From positions 158,059 to 222,058 of the forward strand of contig NZ_JADLJS010000007.1 of the NCBI RefSeq assembly GCF_015680405.1: 64,000 nucleotides of DNA, given 5' to 3'. Below the pieces are notes generated by a model that was given only the letters and a program-made list of their open reading frames with translations, had not been told where the DNA came from and did not search any database. Position numbers and translations under genes: made by a program. The DNA is from Pseudomonas pudica (lineage in GTDB: Bacteria > Pseudomonadota > Gammaproteobacteria > Pseudomonadales > Pseudomonadaceae). Positions 9,114-18,454 of this stretch are shown piece after piece (positions within the stretch are counted from its first letter, which is position 1; the number at the start of each line of letters is the position of its first letter).

Positions 9114-9935
9114 TTAGCCTGAAATGCGCTCCAACATGCCCGGATCGGTCAACGGCAACAGCCAGCGTCGCTGCCCGGGCTTCAGGCCGCCCTTACGGGA
9201 ACGATCCAGCACCCAGCCACGCGCCTCGACCTGGCGCCCCTTGAGGTTATCGAAGAAGCTGGCGGGGAAGTTGCGCTGCAGACGAGCGGGAACCTGCAGC
9301 ACCACGGCCCCGTCCAGGTTCAGCCAGACCCCGCCACGGTTGCGCTCCACGCCTTCGATGCGGCCCGCAATGATCGCGAAACCCGACTGCCTCACATCCC
9401 CGGCACGCACCACAGGCGAACGACGCCACAGCCCGGAGCCAGCCTTGCGCGCAGCCTGCTCGGCAAGCTGCTGGCAAGCGCTGAGGCGCACATTTGGGGC
9501 AACCGCGACGCGATAGCCCAAACCCTCGCTGAGCAACTGTGCCTCGATATTGTCGCCATTGCGGCCGTAGATATGCGCCAGCGTGCGGCCGTATTTGTCC
9601 TTGGACTGGACGCCCGGCTCCAGCACGACACGCCCGTCGCTGGCCTTGACCAAGGCCTGCAAACGTTGCCTGGCGAACTCGGCATAGGGCTCGCTGTTGC
9701 GCCCGTTGCGGCCGATTTCCGGGGCGTTGATACCGATCAGTCGCACGCTGCGGCCATCGACTAGACGCAAGGTATCGCCATCCACCACCTGCCGTACCGC
9801 CACCCACTGTGGGCTGTCCGGCAGCGGGCAGAACGCCAGGGCCGGGAAATGCCAGATGACGCCCATAAAAAAGGCGCCCACAAGGGGCGCCTTTTTTTGC
9901 AGCAATGCGAAACCCGAGGGGCTCGCCATGCGCAT
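9114..9935 (-). CDS. secreted staphylococcal-nuclease-like (SNase) protein
   Basis: Predicted thermonuclease-family phosphodiesterase. The 273-residue form has a good Sec signal (KKAPLVGAFF then a hydrophobic run to PALA, cleavage near ALA-FC). The SNase fold follows: VVDGDTLRL (metal Asp), VRLIGINAPE (catalytic Arg and metal site), and KYGRTLAHIY (second Arg). A C-terminal beta domain of about 80 residues follows. The ATG at 9935 lies 2 nt after the rpmE stop; an alternative ATG at 9866 would remove the positive part of the signal peptide. The rpmE terminator (9867-9898) lies inside the first codons of the longer form. The nuclease call is from fold motifs; substrate is unknown. Confidence 0.85.
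   Translation of the reverse strand: MRMASPSGFALLQKKAPLVGAFFMGVIWHFPALAFCPLPDSPQWVAVRQVVDGDTLRLVDGRSVRLIGINAPEIGRNGRNSEPYAEFARQRLQALVKASDGRVVLEPGVQSKDKYGRTLAHIYGRNGDNIEAQLLSEGLGYRVAVAPNVRLSACQQLAEQAARKAGSGLWRRSPVVRAGDVRQSGFAIIAGRIEGVERNRGGVWLNLDGAVVLQVPARLQRNFPASFFDNLKGRQVEARGWVLDRSRKGGLKPGQRRWLLPLTDPGMLERISG
9867..9898 (-). terminator. rpmE terminator, inside the nuclease reading frame
   Basis: On the minus strand: A-run, 7-bp stem GGCGCCC/GGGCGCC with a 5-nt loop, then a U-run of six (the A tract at 9867-9872 of the plus strand). It follows rpmE by about 40 nt, and at the same time its DNA forms codons of the signal peptide of the SNase-like protein. Confidence 0.8.
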
Positions 9936-9937
9936 GA

Positions 9938-10153
9938 TTACTTCTTGGTACCGAACATACCGAAGCGATCGGCGAACTTCTGTACGCGACCACCGGTGTC
10001 CAGGACTTTCTGCTTACCGGTGTAGAACGGGTGGCACAGGTTGCAAACGTCGATCGACAGGGTGCTGCCCAGGGTCGAACGGGTTTCAAACTTGTTGCCG
10101 CAGCTGCAGGTGACTGCAACTACTTCGTAGTTCGGATGAATATCTGCTTTCAT
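9938..10153 (-). CDS. rpmE: 50S ribosomal protein L31, zinc-binding form
   Basis: Component of the large ribosomal subunit at the subunit bridge. 71 residues starting [19 protein letters not shown]. The four zinc cysteines are intact (Cys16, Cys18, Cys37, Cys40), so this is the C+ form that is normally replaced by a cysteine-free paralogue under zinc starvation; no Zur-like site was recognised nearby. The ATG at 10153 is preceded by GAGGAAG. Confidence 0.98.
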   Translation of the reverse strand: MKADIHPNYEVVAVTCSCGNKFETRSTLGSTLSIDVCNLCHPFYTGKQKVLDTGGRVQKFADRFGMFGTKK

Positions 10154-10223
10154 GGTCACTTCCTCGAGCTGCGTGCCGCCACCCAACACCAATTGTTGAA
10201 TACCGCACGTAATTAGGCGGCGA

Positions 10224-10251
10224 ATAATACCAGAGCATCACGCCAACGCAA
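10224..10251 (-). promoter_or_regulatory. candidate sigma-70 promoter of rpmE
   Basis: On the minus strand TTGCGT, 16 nt, TATTAT, ending 70 nt before the rpmE start. It sits in the 167-nt spacer shared with the divergent priA gene. Confidence 0.5.
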
Positions 10252-10320
10252 GTTGTCGCTTGCACCGACCGTCGTCTGCTAGGCTCGCCAGTCTTTGAAA
10301 CGCCCTCCGAGACTTTTCGC

Positions 10321-12540
10321 GTGTCCGACGTCATCCTGCGCCTTGCCCTGCCCTCCCCGCTGCGTCGCCTGTTCGACTACAAGGTGCCGGCAAGCATGGC
10401 GCGCCAAGCCTTGACCCCGGGCATGCGCATTCGCGTGCCATTCGGCCGCCGCGAAATGATCGGCGTGCTGGTGGAGGTGTGCGAGCAAAGCGAAGTGCCC
10501 GCCGACAAGCTCAAGCCGGCCAGCGCCCTGCTCGACCCGGTGTCGCCGATCCCGCCGTCGCTGTTCAGGTTGTGCCTGTGGACCGCCCAGTACTACCAGC
10601 ACAGCCTGGGTGACACCCTGAGCTGGGCCTTGCCGACCCTGCTGCGCCAGGGCGAACCCGCCGAGATGCGTCAGGAGCGCTTCTGGCACGTCGCCCCCGA
10701 CGCCCGCCTGGAAGACCCTCGCATCGCCCGCGCACCGCGCCAGCGCGATGCCCTCAAGACCCTGGCCCAGCACCCGCACGGCGTGGCCCACAGCCTGCTG
10801 GCCAAGCTCAACCTGAACAAGGACAGCCTCGACCTGCTGCTGGCCAAGGACCTGGTACAGATCGAGGTCCGCCGCCACCTGCCGGCGCTGCGCCACGAAC
10901 ACTGGCTGGCACAGCCGGAACTACCGCTCAACGAAGAGCAACGCGACGCCTTCGACGCCGTGCGCGAAGGCTTTGGCGGCTTCGGCGCCTTCCTGTTGGC
11001 CGGTGTCACCGGCAGCGGCAAGACCGAGGTGTACCTGCAACTGATCCGCGAAACACTGGAGGCGGGCAAGCAGGCCCTGGTGCTGATCCCGGAGATCAAC
11101 CTCGGCCCTCAGACCCTGGCCCGCTTCGAGCAACGCTTCAACGCCCGCATCGCCCTGCTTCATTCGGCGGTGAACGACCGCGAACGCCTGGATGCCTGGC
11201 TGGCAGCCCGGGACGGCGAGGCAGACATCATCATCGGTACCCGCTCGGCGCTGTTCACGCCGATGAAGAACCCCGGCCTGATCATCATCGACGAGGAGCA
11301 CGACGGCTCCTATAAACAGCAGGAAGGCCTGCGCTACCACGCCCGCGACCTGGCGTTGGTGCGTGCCCATCAGGAAAACGTCCCGATCCTGCTCGGTTCT
11401 GCCACGCCATCACTGGAAACCCTGCACAACGCGCTGACCGGCCGCTACCGCCTGCTGCGCATGAACCAGCGCGCTGGCGGCGCCCGCCCGCCGCGGATGC
11501 TGCGTCTGGATGTGAAGAGCCTGCCACTGGACAGCGGCATCAGCGGCCCACTGCAGCAGGCCATCCGCCAAACCCTGGAGGCAGGCCAGCAAGTGCTGGT
11601 TTTCCTCAACCGCCGCGGTTTCGCCCCGACCTTGCTGTGCCACGACTGCGGCTGGCTGTCCGAATGCCCGCGCTGCGATGCGCGCATGACCGTACACCAG
11701 CGCTCCGGCGTGCTGCGCTGCCACCATTGCGGCTATGACGAGCGCCTGCCGCAGCAGTGCCCGCAGTGCAACCACGTTGACCTCCGCCCGGTCGGCGCCG
11801 GCACCGAGCGCGCCGAGGAACGCCTGAAAGTGCTGTTCCCTGATTACCCGATCCTGCGTGTGGACCGCGACAGCACGGCACGCAAGGACGCCATGCACAA
11901 CCTGTTCAGCACCATCCAGCGCGGCCAGCCGAGCATCCTCGTCGGCACCCAGATGCTCGCCAAGGGCCATCACTTCCCGCGGGTGACCCTGGTGGCTATC
12001 CTCGATGCCGATGGCGGGCTGTTCTCCGGCGATTTCCGCGCCAGCGAACGCATGGCGCAGCTGATCGTGCAGGTTGCCGGGCGGGCCGGGCGGGCCGAGG
12101 ATCCCGGCAAGGTCATCATCCAGACCCACCTGGCCGACCATCCACTGCTGGTGCAGCTTACCGAGCAGGGTTACTTCGCCTTCGCCGAACAGGCCCTGGA
12201 CGAGCGCCGCGCCGCCGGGCTGCCGCCTTACTCACACCTGGCACTGCTGCGCGCCGAAGCGCACAAGCCCGGGCAGGCCGAAGCTTTCCTCGACGAGGCC
12301 TGCGCCGCCGCTGAGCGCCTGGTGGCCGAACAGCGCCTGCCTGGCATCGAGCTGCTGGGGCCGGTGCCAGCACCGATGGAGCGTCGCGCCGGGCGCTTCC
12401 GGGCGCAACTGTTGATACAGGCCAATACCCGGGCGCCTTTGCATCGACTGATCAGCTCCTGGTTGCTAGTGTTGGAGCAGATGCCGAGCGGGCGCCAGGT
12501 GCGTTGGTCGCTGGATGTCGACCCTGTAGACCTGTACTGA
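10321..12540 (+). CDS. priA: primosomal replication helicase PriA
   Basis: 3'-5' superfamily 2 helicase that restarts stalled replication forks. 739 residues from a GTG start (MSDVILRLALPSPLRRLFDY). The N-terminal DNA 3'-end binding domain is followed by the Walker A motif GVTGSGKTE from residue 227, the DEEH box near 324 and the zinc module with paired cysteines from residue 440 (CHDCG, CPRC, CHHCG, CPQC). Motif VI appears as QVAGRAGR. Normal length; monocistronic, followed by a REP pair. Confidence 0.98.
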   Translation: MSDVILRLALPSPLRRLFDYKVPASMARQALTPGMRIRVPFGRREMIGVLVEVCEQSEVPADKLKPASALLDPVSPIPPSLFRLCLWTAQYYQHSLGDTLSWALPTLLRQGEPAEMRQERFWHVAPDARLEDPRIARAPRQRDALKTLAQHPHGVAHSLLAKLNLNKDSLDLLLAKDLVQIEVRRHLPALRHEHWLAQPELPLNEEQRDAFDAVREGFGGFGAFLLAGVTGSGKTEVYLQLIRETLEAGKQALVLIPEINLGPQTLARFEQRFNARIALLHSAVNDRERLDAWLAARDGEADIIIGTRSALFTPMKNPGLIIIDEEHDGSYKQQEGLRYHARDLALVRAHQENVPILLGSATPSLETLHNALTGRYRLLRMNQRAGGARPPRMLRLDVKSLPLDSGISGPLQQAIRQTLEAGQQVLVFLNRRGFAPTLLCHDCGWLSECPRCDARMTVHQRSGVLRCHHCGYDERLPQQCPQCNHVDLRPVGAGTERAEERLKVLFPDYPILRVDRDSTARKDAMHNLFSTIQRGQPSILVGTQMLAKGHHFPRVTLVAILDADGGLFSGDFRASERMAQLIVQVAGRAGRAEDPGKVIIQTHLADHPLLVQLTEQGYFAFAEQALDERRAAGLPPYSHLALLRAEAHKPGQAEAFLDEACAAAERLVAEQRLPGIELLGPVPAPMERRAGRFRAQLLIQANTRAPLHRLISSWLLVLEQMPSGRQVRWSLDVDPVDLY

Positions 12541-12553
12541 ATCGACCGGCCTA

Positions 12554-12618
12554 ATCGCCGGCAAGCGAGCTCCCACACGTTGCGCGCGCTCTTCTGCGGG
12601 AACTGGCTTGCCGGCGAT
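12554..12618. repeat. REP pair, GCCGGCAAGC type, imperfect
   Basis: Left arm ATCGCCGGCAAGC-GAGCTCCCACA (12554-12578) and right arm GCGGGAACTGGCTTGCCGGCGAT (to 12618) in inverted orientation with a 16-nt spacer, between priA and argS. The arms are less alike than at other copies in the window. Confidence 0.8.
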
Positions 12619-12758
12619 GAGGCCCTCGAACACAACATGGAACCCTTGATGGTTGCACCCCAAAGGTTGGCAACCCGCCCCCGGCCACGGATAATGCCCA
12701 GTTTTTCCACCTGCGCATCCAAGCGCTCCACCGCGCTTGCGGTCGAAAAGAGATCCCC

Positions 12759-14495
12759 ATGAAAGACACCATTCGCCAGCTGATCCAGCAAGCCCTCACC
12801 CAACTCGTCACCGACGGTGTGCTGCCTGAAGGGCTGTCGCCGGCGATCCAGGTGGAAAACGCCCGGGACAAGACTCACGGCGACTTCGCCAGCAACATCG
12901 CCATGATGCTGGCCAAGCCGGCCGGCATGAAGCCGCGCGACCTGGCCGAGAAACTGATCAATGCCCTGCCGGCCAGCGCCGACATCAGCAAGGTCGAGAT
13001 CGCCGGCCCCGGCTTCCTCAACTTCTTCCAGAACACCGACGCCCTGGCCAACCGCCTGGATGCCGCACTGGCCGACGCCCACCTGGGCGCGCGCAAGGCC
13101 GGCCCTGCGCAAAAGGTCGTGATCGACATGTCGGCACCCAACCTGGCCAAGGAGATGCACGTCGGCCACCTGCGTTCGACCATCATCGGTGACAGCGTGG
13201 CGCGCGTGCTGGAGTTTCTCGGCGATGAGGTGATCCGCCAGAACCACGTGGGCGACTGGGGCACCCAGTTCGGCATGCTGCTGGCCTACCTGGAAGAAAA
13301 CCCGATCACCAGCGACGAACTGTCCGACCTGGAAAACTTCTACCGCGCCGCCAAGAAGCGCTTCGACGAATCCGAAGAGTTCGCCACCCGCGCCCGCGGT
13401 CTGGTGGTCAAACTGCAGGCCGGCGACCCGGACTGCATGGCCCTGTGGACGCGCTTCAAGGACATTTCGCTGTCGCACTGCCAGAAGACCTACGAACTGC
13501 TCAACGTCAAGCTGACCATGGCCGACGTGATGGGTGAAAGCGCCTACAACGATGACCTGGCCAACGTGGTCGCCGACCTCAAGGCCAAGGGCTTGCTGGT
13601 CGAAGACCAGGGCGCACAGTGCGTGTTCCTCGACGAGTTCAAGAACAGCGAAGGCGAACCTTTGCCGGTTATCGTGCAGAAGGCCGACGGCGGCTACCTG
13701 TACGCCACCACCGACCTGGCCGCCGTGCGCTATCGCAGCAACGTGCTAAAGGCAGACCGCGCCCTGTACTTCGTCGACCAGCGCCAGGCCCTGCACTTCA
13801 ACCAAGTGTTCGAAGTTGCACGCCGCGCAGGCTTCGTCGGCCACCCGATGCAGATGGAGCACATGGGCTTCGGCACCATGAACGGCGCCGATGGCCGCCC
13901 GTTCAAGACCCGTGACGGCGGCACCGTGAAGCTGATCGACCTGCTCACCGAGGCCAAGGAGCGCGCCTACGCGCTGGTCAAGGAAAAGAACCCGAGCCTG
14001 GCCGATGACGAACTGCGACACATCGGCGAAGTGGTGGGCATTGGCGCGGTTAAGTACGCCGACTTGTCCAAGCACCGCACCAGCGACTACAGCTTCAACT
14101 TCGAGCTGATGCTCAACTTCGAAGGCAACACCGCGCCTTACCTTCTGTATGCCTACACCCGCGTGGCTGGCGTATTCCGCAAACTGGGCAAGGGCTTCGA
14201 TGAAGTCGACGGCAACATCGTGCTGCAGGCTGCCCATGAGCAGGACCTGGCCGCGCGCCTGGCGCAGTTTGGCGAAATCCTCAACAACGTCGCCGACAAG
14301 GGCACACCACACGTACTGTGCAGCTACCTGTACGACCTGGCCGGCCTGTTCTCCAGCTTCTACGAGAACTGCCCGATTCTTGCCGCCGAAACCCCGCAGC
14401 AGCAGCAGAGCCGCCTGCGCCTGGCGGCCCTGACCGGTCGCACCCTCAAGCAAGGTCTGGAACTGCTCGGTCTGGAAACCCTGGAGCGCATGTAA
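12759..14495 (+). CDS. argS: arginyl-tRNA synthetase
   Basis: Class I synthetase that charges tRNA-Arg. 578 residues: N-terminal Arg-S additional domain (1-110), the HIGH-type motif [12 protein letters not shown] from residue 134, catalytic core with KMSKS replaced by the family's degenerate loop ([12 protein letters not shown]), and a DALR anticodon-binding domain ending ..LGLETLERM. The ATG at 12759 follows AAAAGAGATCCCC. The next gene starts 1 nt after its stop, indicating coupling. Confidence 0.98.
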   Translation: MKDTIRQLIQQALTQLVTDGVLPEGLSPAIQVENARDKTHGDFASNIAMMLAKPAGMKPRDLAEKLINALPASADISKVEIAGPGFLNFFQNTDALANRLDAALADAHLGARKAGPAQKVVIDMSAPNLAKEMHVGHLRSTIIGDSVARVLEFLGDEVIRQNHVGDWGTQFGMLLAYLEENPITSDELSDLENFYRAAKKRFDESEEFATRARGLVVKLQAGDPDCMALWTRFKDISLSHCQKTYELLNVKLTMADVMGESAYNDDLANVVADLKAKGLLVEDQGAQCVFLDEFKNSEGEPLPVIVQKADGGYLYATTDLAAVRYRSNVLKADRALYFVDQRQALHFNQVFEVARRAGFVGHPMQMEHMGFGTMNGADGRPFKTRDGGTVKLIDLLTEAKERAYALVKEKNPSLADDELRHIGEVVGIGAVKYADLSKHRTSDYSFNFELMLNFEGNTAPYLLYAYTRVAGVFRKLGKGFDEVDGNIVLQAAHEQDLAARLAQFGEILNNVADKGTPHVLCSYLYDLAGLFSSFYENCPILAAETPQQQQSRLRLAALTGRTLKQGLELLGLETLERM

Positions 14496-14496
14496 G

Positions 14497-15195
14497 TTGG
14501 CTGCCAAGAAAAAACCTGCACCCAAACGCGGCGCCAGCCGCCAGACGGCACCGGCCAAGCAGCCGATCCCCGGTTGGGTATGGCTGGCGGTAGGCCTGAC
14601 CGTAGGCGCCTTCATCGTGTTCCTGATGAAACTCGAGCCCGGTGGCGAAGACATCAAGCGCACCAAACCCGAGCAGCAGAAGGCGGAAAAAGTGGCCGAA
14701 GCCGGCAAACCGGCGCAGACCACCCCGCAGCAGCCGGTGAAGCCGAAGTACGACTTCTACACGTTGCTGCCGGAGTCCGAGGTGATCGTGCCGCCGGAGG
14801 CCGTGCCAGAGAAGACGCCACCCGTCCCGGCCCAGCCGGTGACCCCGGTGACGCCGGCCGAAGCGGCGAAGATCGACACGGCGCGAGCTCAGGCTGCGCT
14901 TATGGGCCAGACCCCGCCACCGGCACCACCGGTGATCAAGCCGGCGGCAACAACCCAGTTCTTCCTGCAGGCCGGTTCGTTCCGCAAGCAGGCTGATGCC
15001 GACAAGGTACGCGCGCAGATCATCCTGCTGGGCCAGTCGGTGAAGGTGGAGTCGGGCACGGTCAAGGACGAAACCTGGTACCGCGTGCTGGTGGGCCCGT
15101 TCAGCAACCGCGAGCAGCTGACCGGGGCGCAGAAGCAGCTGGCCGGGGCAGGTTTCAGCAACCTGCTGCTGCAACAGCGGCAGACCCGTCAGTAA
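14497..15195 (+). CDS. SPOR-domain membrane protein, FtsN-like
   Basis: 232 residues from a TTG start directly after argS. A basic cytoplasmic tail (KKKPAPKRG) leads to one membrane helix (about 24-44, PGWVWLAVGLTVGAFIVFL), a Pro/Glu/Lys-rich periplasmic linker (50-145) and a C-terminal SPOR domain (about 150-228, FFLQAGSFRKQADADKVRAQ). SPOR domains bind denuded septal peptidoglycan; the topology is that of FtsN. The argS-ftsN-like order is common in pseudomonads. The FtsN role is inferred from architecture. Confidence 0.87.
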   Translation: MAAKKKPAPKRGASRQTAPAKQPIPGWVWLAVGLTVGAFIVFLMKLEPGGEDIKRTKPEQQKAEKVAEAGKPAQTTPQQPVKPKYDFYTLLPESEVIVPPEAVPEKTPPVPAQPVTPVTPAEAAKIDTARAQAALMGQTPPPAPPVIKPAATTQFFLQAGSFRKQADADKVRAQIILLGQSVKVESGTVKDETWYRVLVGPFSNREQLTGAQKQLAGAGFSNLLLQQRQTRQ

Positions 15196-15232
15196 AAAAA
15201 AGCCTTGCCGCTTCGGTGCGACAAGGCTTTTT
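15196..15232. terminator. terminator after the SPOR gene
   Basis: A-run, 7-bp stem AGCCTTG/CAAGGCT around a 14-nt loop, then TTTTT. It immediately follows the TAA stop; the A-run also gives weak function in the opposite direction. Confidence 0.88.
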
Positions 15233-15243
15233 CATAGGCGCTT

Positions 15244-15314
15244 CCGGCCTCTTCGCGGGTGAACCCGCTCCCACAGGGCTCTATGGTGCCTGTAGGAGCG
15301 GGTTCACCCGCGAA
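15244..15314. repeat. REP pair, P. putida consensus type
   Basis: Left copy 15244-15278 runs CCGGCCTCTTCGCGGGTGAA followed by CCCGCTCCCACAGGG, close to the 35-bp P. putida REP as I remember it. The right copy (15291-15314) is inverted (TGTAGGAGCGGGTTCACCCG...). It lies between the convergent SPOR and TM2 genes. Confidence 0.88.
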
Positions 15315-15319
15315 TAATT

Positions 15320-15736
15320 TCAGCGCCCCGCATTCCGCTCGGAAACCTGGCTGTTCAGCGTCCAGAAGTCATACAGCACCCCCACAAGGAACAGCCCGCC
15401 GGTAAAGAAGTAGATGATCGCGGTGATCCACTTGCCCTGATACAGCCGGTGCAGCCCAAACACCCCCAGGAAGGTCAGCAGGATCCAGGCGATGTTGTAG
15501 TCAATGCGCCCGGACTGGAACCTGAGGTCGGCTTCACGGTCCATGGACGGGATCAGGAACAGGTCGATCAACCAGCCGATGCCCAGCAAGCCAAGGGTGA
15601 AGAACCAGATGGTGCCGGTTACTGGCTTGCCGTAATAGAAACGATGCGACCCGGTAAAGCCGAAAATCCATAGCAGGTAGCCAATGGTCTTGCTGTGGGT
15701 GTCGTGAAACGGCGCCCCTTGTTGATAACTGTTCAT
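15320..15736 (-). CDS. TM2-domain membrane protein
   Basis: 138 residues with four predicted membrane stretches. Two TM2-like modules are visible: SKTIGYLLWIFGFTGSHRFYYGK then WFFTLGLLGIGWLIDLF, and later WILLTFLGVFGLHRLYQGKW then FFTGGLFLVGVLYDF. Each has the G-HRFY/LHRLY-G motif plus a D after the second helix. The function of TM2 proteins in bacteria is not established. The start ATG at 15736 is 166 nt from the divergent NlpC/P60 gene. Confidence 0.82.
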   Translation of the reverse strand: MNSYQQGAPFHDTHSKTIGYLLWIFGFTGSHRFYYGKPVTGTIWFFTLGLLGIGWLIDLFLIPSMDREADLRFQSGRIDYNIAWILLTFLGVFGLHRLYQGKWITAIIYFFTGGLFLVGVLYDFWTLNSQVSERNAGR

Positions 15737-15902
15737 TCATAGCCCCCGTGGGTTATCCGAAAATTTTCTAAGAAAAAATGTGACTTTCTTGTCGCAGGCC
15801 GACGTACGGCACCTGGACAATCGACCAACGGATCAAAGATTGATCAAAAAGCTGTTATAAAGTTGCGCGCCCAACACATAACTATTCATAAGAGCTTCAT
15901 CT

Positions 15903-16538
15903 ATGCCGCCTTTACTCAAGACATGGCTGACCCTCTGCCTATTATTGCCCCTGGCCGCCCACGCCACCAATCGTGAGCAACGTCTTCCCAATGGTTTTAC
16001 CGGCTACACCACCAATGCCTCGGTAAGACATGCACCGGTCAAGCAGACCGCGCTGCGCACCCGCCCAAGCAATGTCGCCAGCAGCCGCAGCGTGCCCGGT
16101 GTGCCGGTCGCCGCCATGTCGCCGAAGCAGAGCAGCGACGTGCTCAGCCGTGCGGTGAATGTGCTCGGTACCCCTTATGTCTGGGGCGGCAGCAGCCCGA
16201 AGAAAGGCTTCGACTGCAGCGGGCTGGTCAAATACGCCTTCAACGACGTCGCCGACGTCGACCTGCCGCGCACCTCCAATGCCATGGCTCAGGGCCACGG
16301 CGTCAAGGTGGCAAAGAGTGACCTGAAGCCAGGTGACCTGATCTTCTTCAACATCAAGAGCCGCCGGGTGAACCACGTTGCCATCTACCTGGGCAACGAC
16401 CGCTTCATCCATGCTCCACGCCGTGGCAAGCGGGTAAGCATCGATACCTTGAGCAAGCCCTACTGGCAGAAGCATTACGTGGTGGCCAAGCGAGTGCTGC
16501 CGAAAGAACAGCAGCAGCTGAACCTGGCCAAGCGCTGA
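15903..16538 (+). CDS. exported NlpC/P60 cysteine peptidase
   Basis: Probable peptidoglycan endopeptidase. 211 residues: Sec signal (LLKTWLTLCLLLPLAAHA, cleavage after AHA), a linker to about 75, then the NlpC/P60 domain with catalytic Cys105 in FDCSGLV, His158 in NHVAIYLG and a third polar residue His170 in FIHAP. The GTPYVWGG motif precedes the Cys. No SH3 or LysM domain, so localisation must come from elsewhere. A TATAAA box lies at 15856 in the AT-rich divergent spacer. Confidence 0.92.
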   Translation: MPPLLKTWLTLCLLLPLAAHATNREQRLPNGFTGYTTNASVRHAPVKQTALRTRPSNVASSRSVPGVPVAAMSPKQSSDVLSRAVNVLGTPYVWGGSSPKKGFDCSGLVKYAFNDVADVDLPRTSNAMAQGHGVKVAKSDLKPGDLIFFNIKSRRVNHVAIYLGNDRFIHAPRRGKRVSIDTLSKPYWQKHYVVAKRVLPKEQQQLNLAKR

Positions 16539-16560
16539 TCTGATCAGCCCTCTCCTGTAT

Positions 16561-16656
16561 CGGCCTCTTCGCGGGCACGCCCGCTCCCACAGGTACCGCG
16601 TCGCTCTCGCGGGCAGCGCCATACCTGTGGGAGCGGGCGTGCCCGCGAAGGGGCCG
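16561..16656. repeat. REP pair, CGCGGGC type
   Basis: Left copy 16561-16592 (CGGCCTCTTCGCGGGCACGC CCGCTCCCACAG) and inverted right copy 16625-16656, separated by 32 nt that contain a third shorter fragment (CTCGCGGGCAGCGCC). It lies between the convergent NlpC/P60 and pilT genes. Confidence 0.87.
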
Positions 16657-16665
16657 GTACCGCCA

Positions 16666-17664
16666 CTACAAGTCTTCGATCAGCCCTCGCTCCCTCAGCC
16701 CCCGCATTGCCCCTTCCATCGTCCGCATCCCGTCCGCACCACCCGCCTGCATCACCGAACACAACTGCGCCATCCGCCCTTCCCGAACCAGGTTACGCAC
16801 CGCTGGCGTTACCACCAGCACTTCCCGCGCAGCAACTCGACCACCGCCCGCACGCCTGACCAGCACCTGCGCCACCACCAGGCGCAACGACTCGGCCAGC
16901 ATCACCCGCACCAGTGGCTTCTCTTCTGCAGCGAACACCTCCACCAACCGGTCAATGCTGTTGACCGCCGAACGCGTATGCACGGTCGCCAACACCAGGT
17001 GCCCGGTCTCGGCCGCACGCAAGGCCAGGCGAATGGTTTCCAGGTCGCGCAGCTCACCGATCATGATCACATCCGGATCCTGGCGCAGGGCACTGCGCAG
17101 CCCCTGGGCGAACCCACCGCAATGGCGGCCGACCTCACGCTGGTTGACCAGGCTGCGCTGGCTGCTGTGGATAACCTCGACAGGGTCTTCGAGGGTGATG
17201 ATATGCAGAGCCCGATCGCGGTTCAGTTGGTCGAGCAGTGTCGCCAAGGTGCTGGACTTGCCGCTCCCGGTCGGCCCACCAACGAGGATCAAGCCATCGC
17301 TGCACTGCGCAACAGCTTGAAACACATCCCCCAGGTCGAGTTCATCGAGTGTGGCGATATGCCCCGGAATCAGGCGAAAGGTGGCCGCAGGGCCATGCAA
17401 CTGGCGAAACAGATTCAGCCGAAAGCGCCCCAGCATCGGCAGTTCCAGCGCAAGGTCCAGCTCATCACCCTGGGCCCACTGTCGGCGCTGGCCCTCATCC
17501 AGCATGGGCGCCATGCCCTCGGTCAAGGCAGCCGGGCCCAAGGTCGGCAGTGCCATGCGCTGCAGCTCGCCATCCAGGCGCAACATCGGTATCTGGCCCG
17601 CCGCCAAGTGCAGGTCGGAAGCCCCCGCATCCACGGCCCGGGCCAACAGTTCGGTCACATCCAT
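16666..17664 (-). CDS. pilT: PilT-type retraction ATPase
   Basis: Hexameric secretion-family ATPase that drives pilus retraction. 332 residues: N-terminal PAS-like domain (MDVTELLARAVDAGASDLHL), Walker A GGPTGSGKSS, an Asp box, Walker B VIMIGELRD followed by the His box ETGHLVLATVHTRSA, and a C-terminal helix region with TPAVRNLVREG, the counterpart of the AIRNLIRE motif needed for retraction. The ATG at 17664 was chosen over a TTG 12 nt upstream because it gives the family N-terminus and is preceded by GGGGAG, although at short spacing. Divergent from yggS, far from other pil genes in the window. Confidence 0.92.
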   Translation of the reverse strand: MDVTELLARAVDAGASDLHLAAGQIPMLRLDGELQRMALPTLGPAALTEGMAPMLDEGQRRQWAQGDELDLALELPMLGRFRLNLFRQLHGPAATFRLIPGHIATLDELDLGDVFQAVAQCSDGLILVGGPTGSGKSSTLATLLDQLNRDRALHIITLEDPVEVIHSSQRSLVNQREVGRHCGGFAQGLRSALRQDPDVIMIGELRDLETIRLALRAAETGHLVLATVHTRSAVNSIDRLVEVFAAEEKPLVRVMLAESLRLVVAQVLVRRAGGGRVAAREVLVVTPAVRNLVREGRMAQLCSVMQAGGADGMRTMEGAMRGLRERGLIEDL

Positions 17665-17729
17665 GAGACTCCCCAAAGGCCTTCAAGTAGGTAGAATGCC
17701 GCAACCCCCACAGCCGCCGGCATCAGTCC

Positions 17730-18416
17730 ATGTCCACCCTAGCAGACAACCTTTCCGCTATTTCCGCCCGAATCGCCAGCGCTGCCCAGGCTGCCGGGCG
17801 TGATCCGGCCAGCGTCCAGTTGCTGGCCGTGAGCAAGACCAAGCCAGCCAGCGCCATCCGCGAGATCCACGCCGCCGGTGTGTGCGATTTCGGGGAAAAC
17901 TACCTACAGGAAGCGCTGACAAAGCAGCAGGCTCTCAGCGACCTACCCTTGATCTGGCACTTCATCGGCCCCATTCAGTCGAACAAGACCAAAGCCATTG
18001 CCGAGCATTTCGATTGGGTACATTCCGTGGACCGCCTGAAAATCGCCCAGCGCCTGTCGGAGCAGCGCCCGGCCGGGCTGGCGCCACTGAACATCTGCCT
18101 GCAGGTGAACGTCAGCGGCGAAGACAGCAAGTCCGGCTGCGCACCCGCCGACCTGCCGACCTTGGCCAAGACGGTAGCAGCACTGCCCAACCTGCGCCTG
18201 CGCGGGCTGATGGCCATCCCGGAACCTACCGATGACCGCGCCGCCCAGGAAGCCGCCTTCGCCACCCTGCGCCAGTTGCAGGAAGGCTTGGGCCTTGGCC
18301 TGGACACCCTGTCCATGGGCATGAGCCACGACCTGGAAGCGGCCATCGCACAGGGTGCGACCTGGGTGCGTATCGGTACCGCCCTGTTCGGTGCCCGCGA
18401 CTACGGGCAGCCCTGA
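17730..18416 (+). CDS. yggS: PLP homeostasis protein, YggS/PLPBP family
   Basis: Carries pyridoxal 5'-phosphate without catalysing a known reaction and buffers free PLP. 228 residues; PLP lysine is Lys36 in LLAVSKTKPAS, followed by FGENYLQEA and HFIGPIQSNK, and the phosphate loop near the end (SMGMSHDLEAAI, WVRIGTALFG). First gene of a plus-strand run; the gap to proC is 38 nt. Confidence 0.95.
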   Translation: MSTLADNLSAISARIASAAQAAGRDPASVQLLAVSKTKPASAIREIHAAGVCDFGENYLQEALTKQQALSDLPLIWHFIGPIQSNKTKAIAEHFDWVHSVDRLKIAQRLSEQRPAGLAPLNICLQVNVSGEDSKSGCAPADLPTLAKTVAALPNLRLRGLMAIPEPTDDRAAQEAAFATLRQLQEGLGLGLDTLSMGMSHDLEAAIAQGATWVRIGTALFGARDYGQP

Positions 18417-18454
18417 TTCCATGCTTTACTCACTCTTTCCCACAAGGACCTGAC

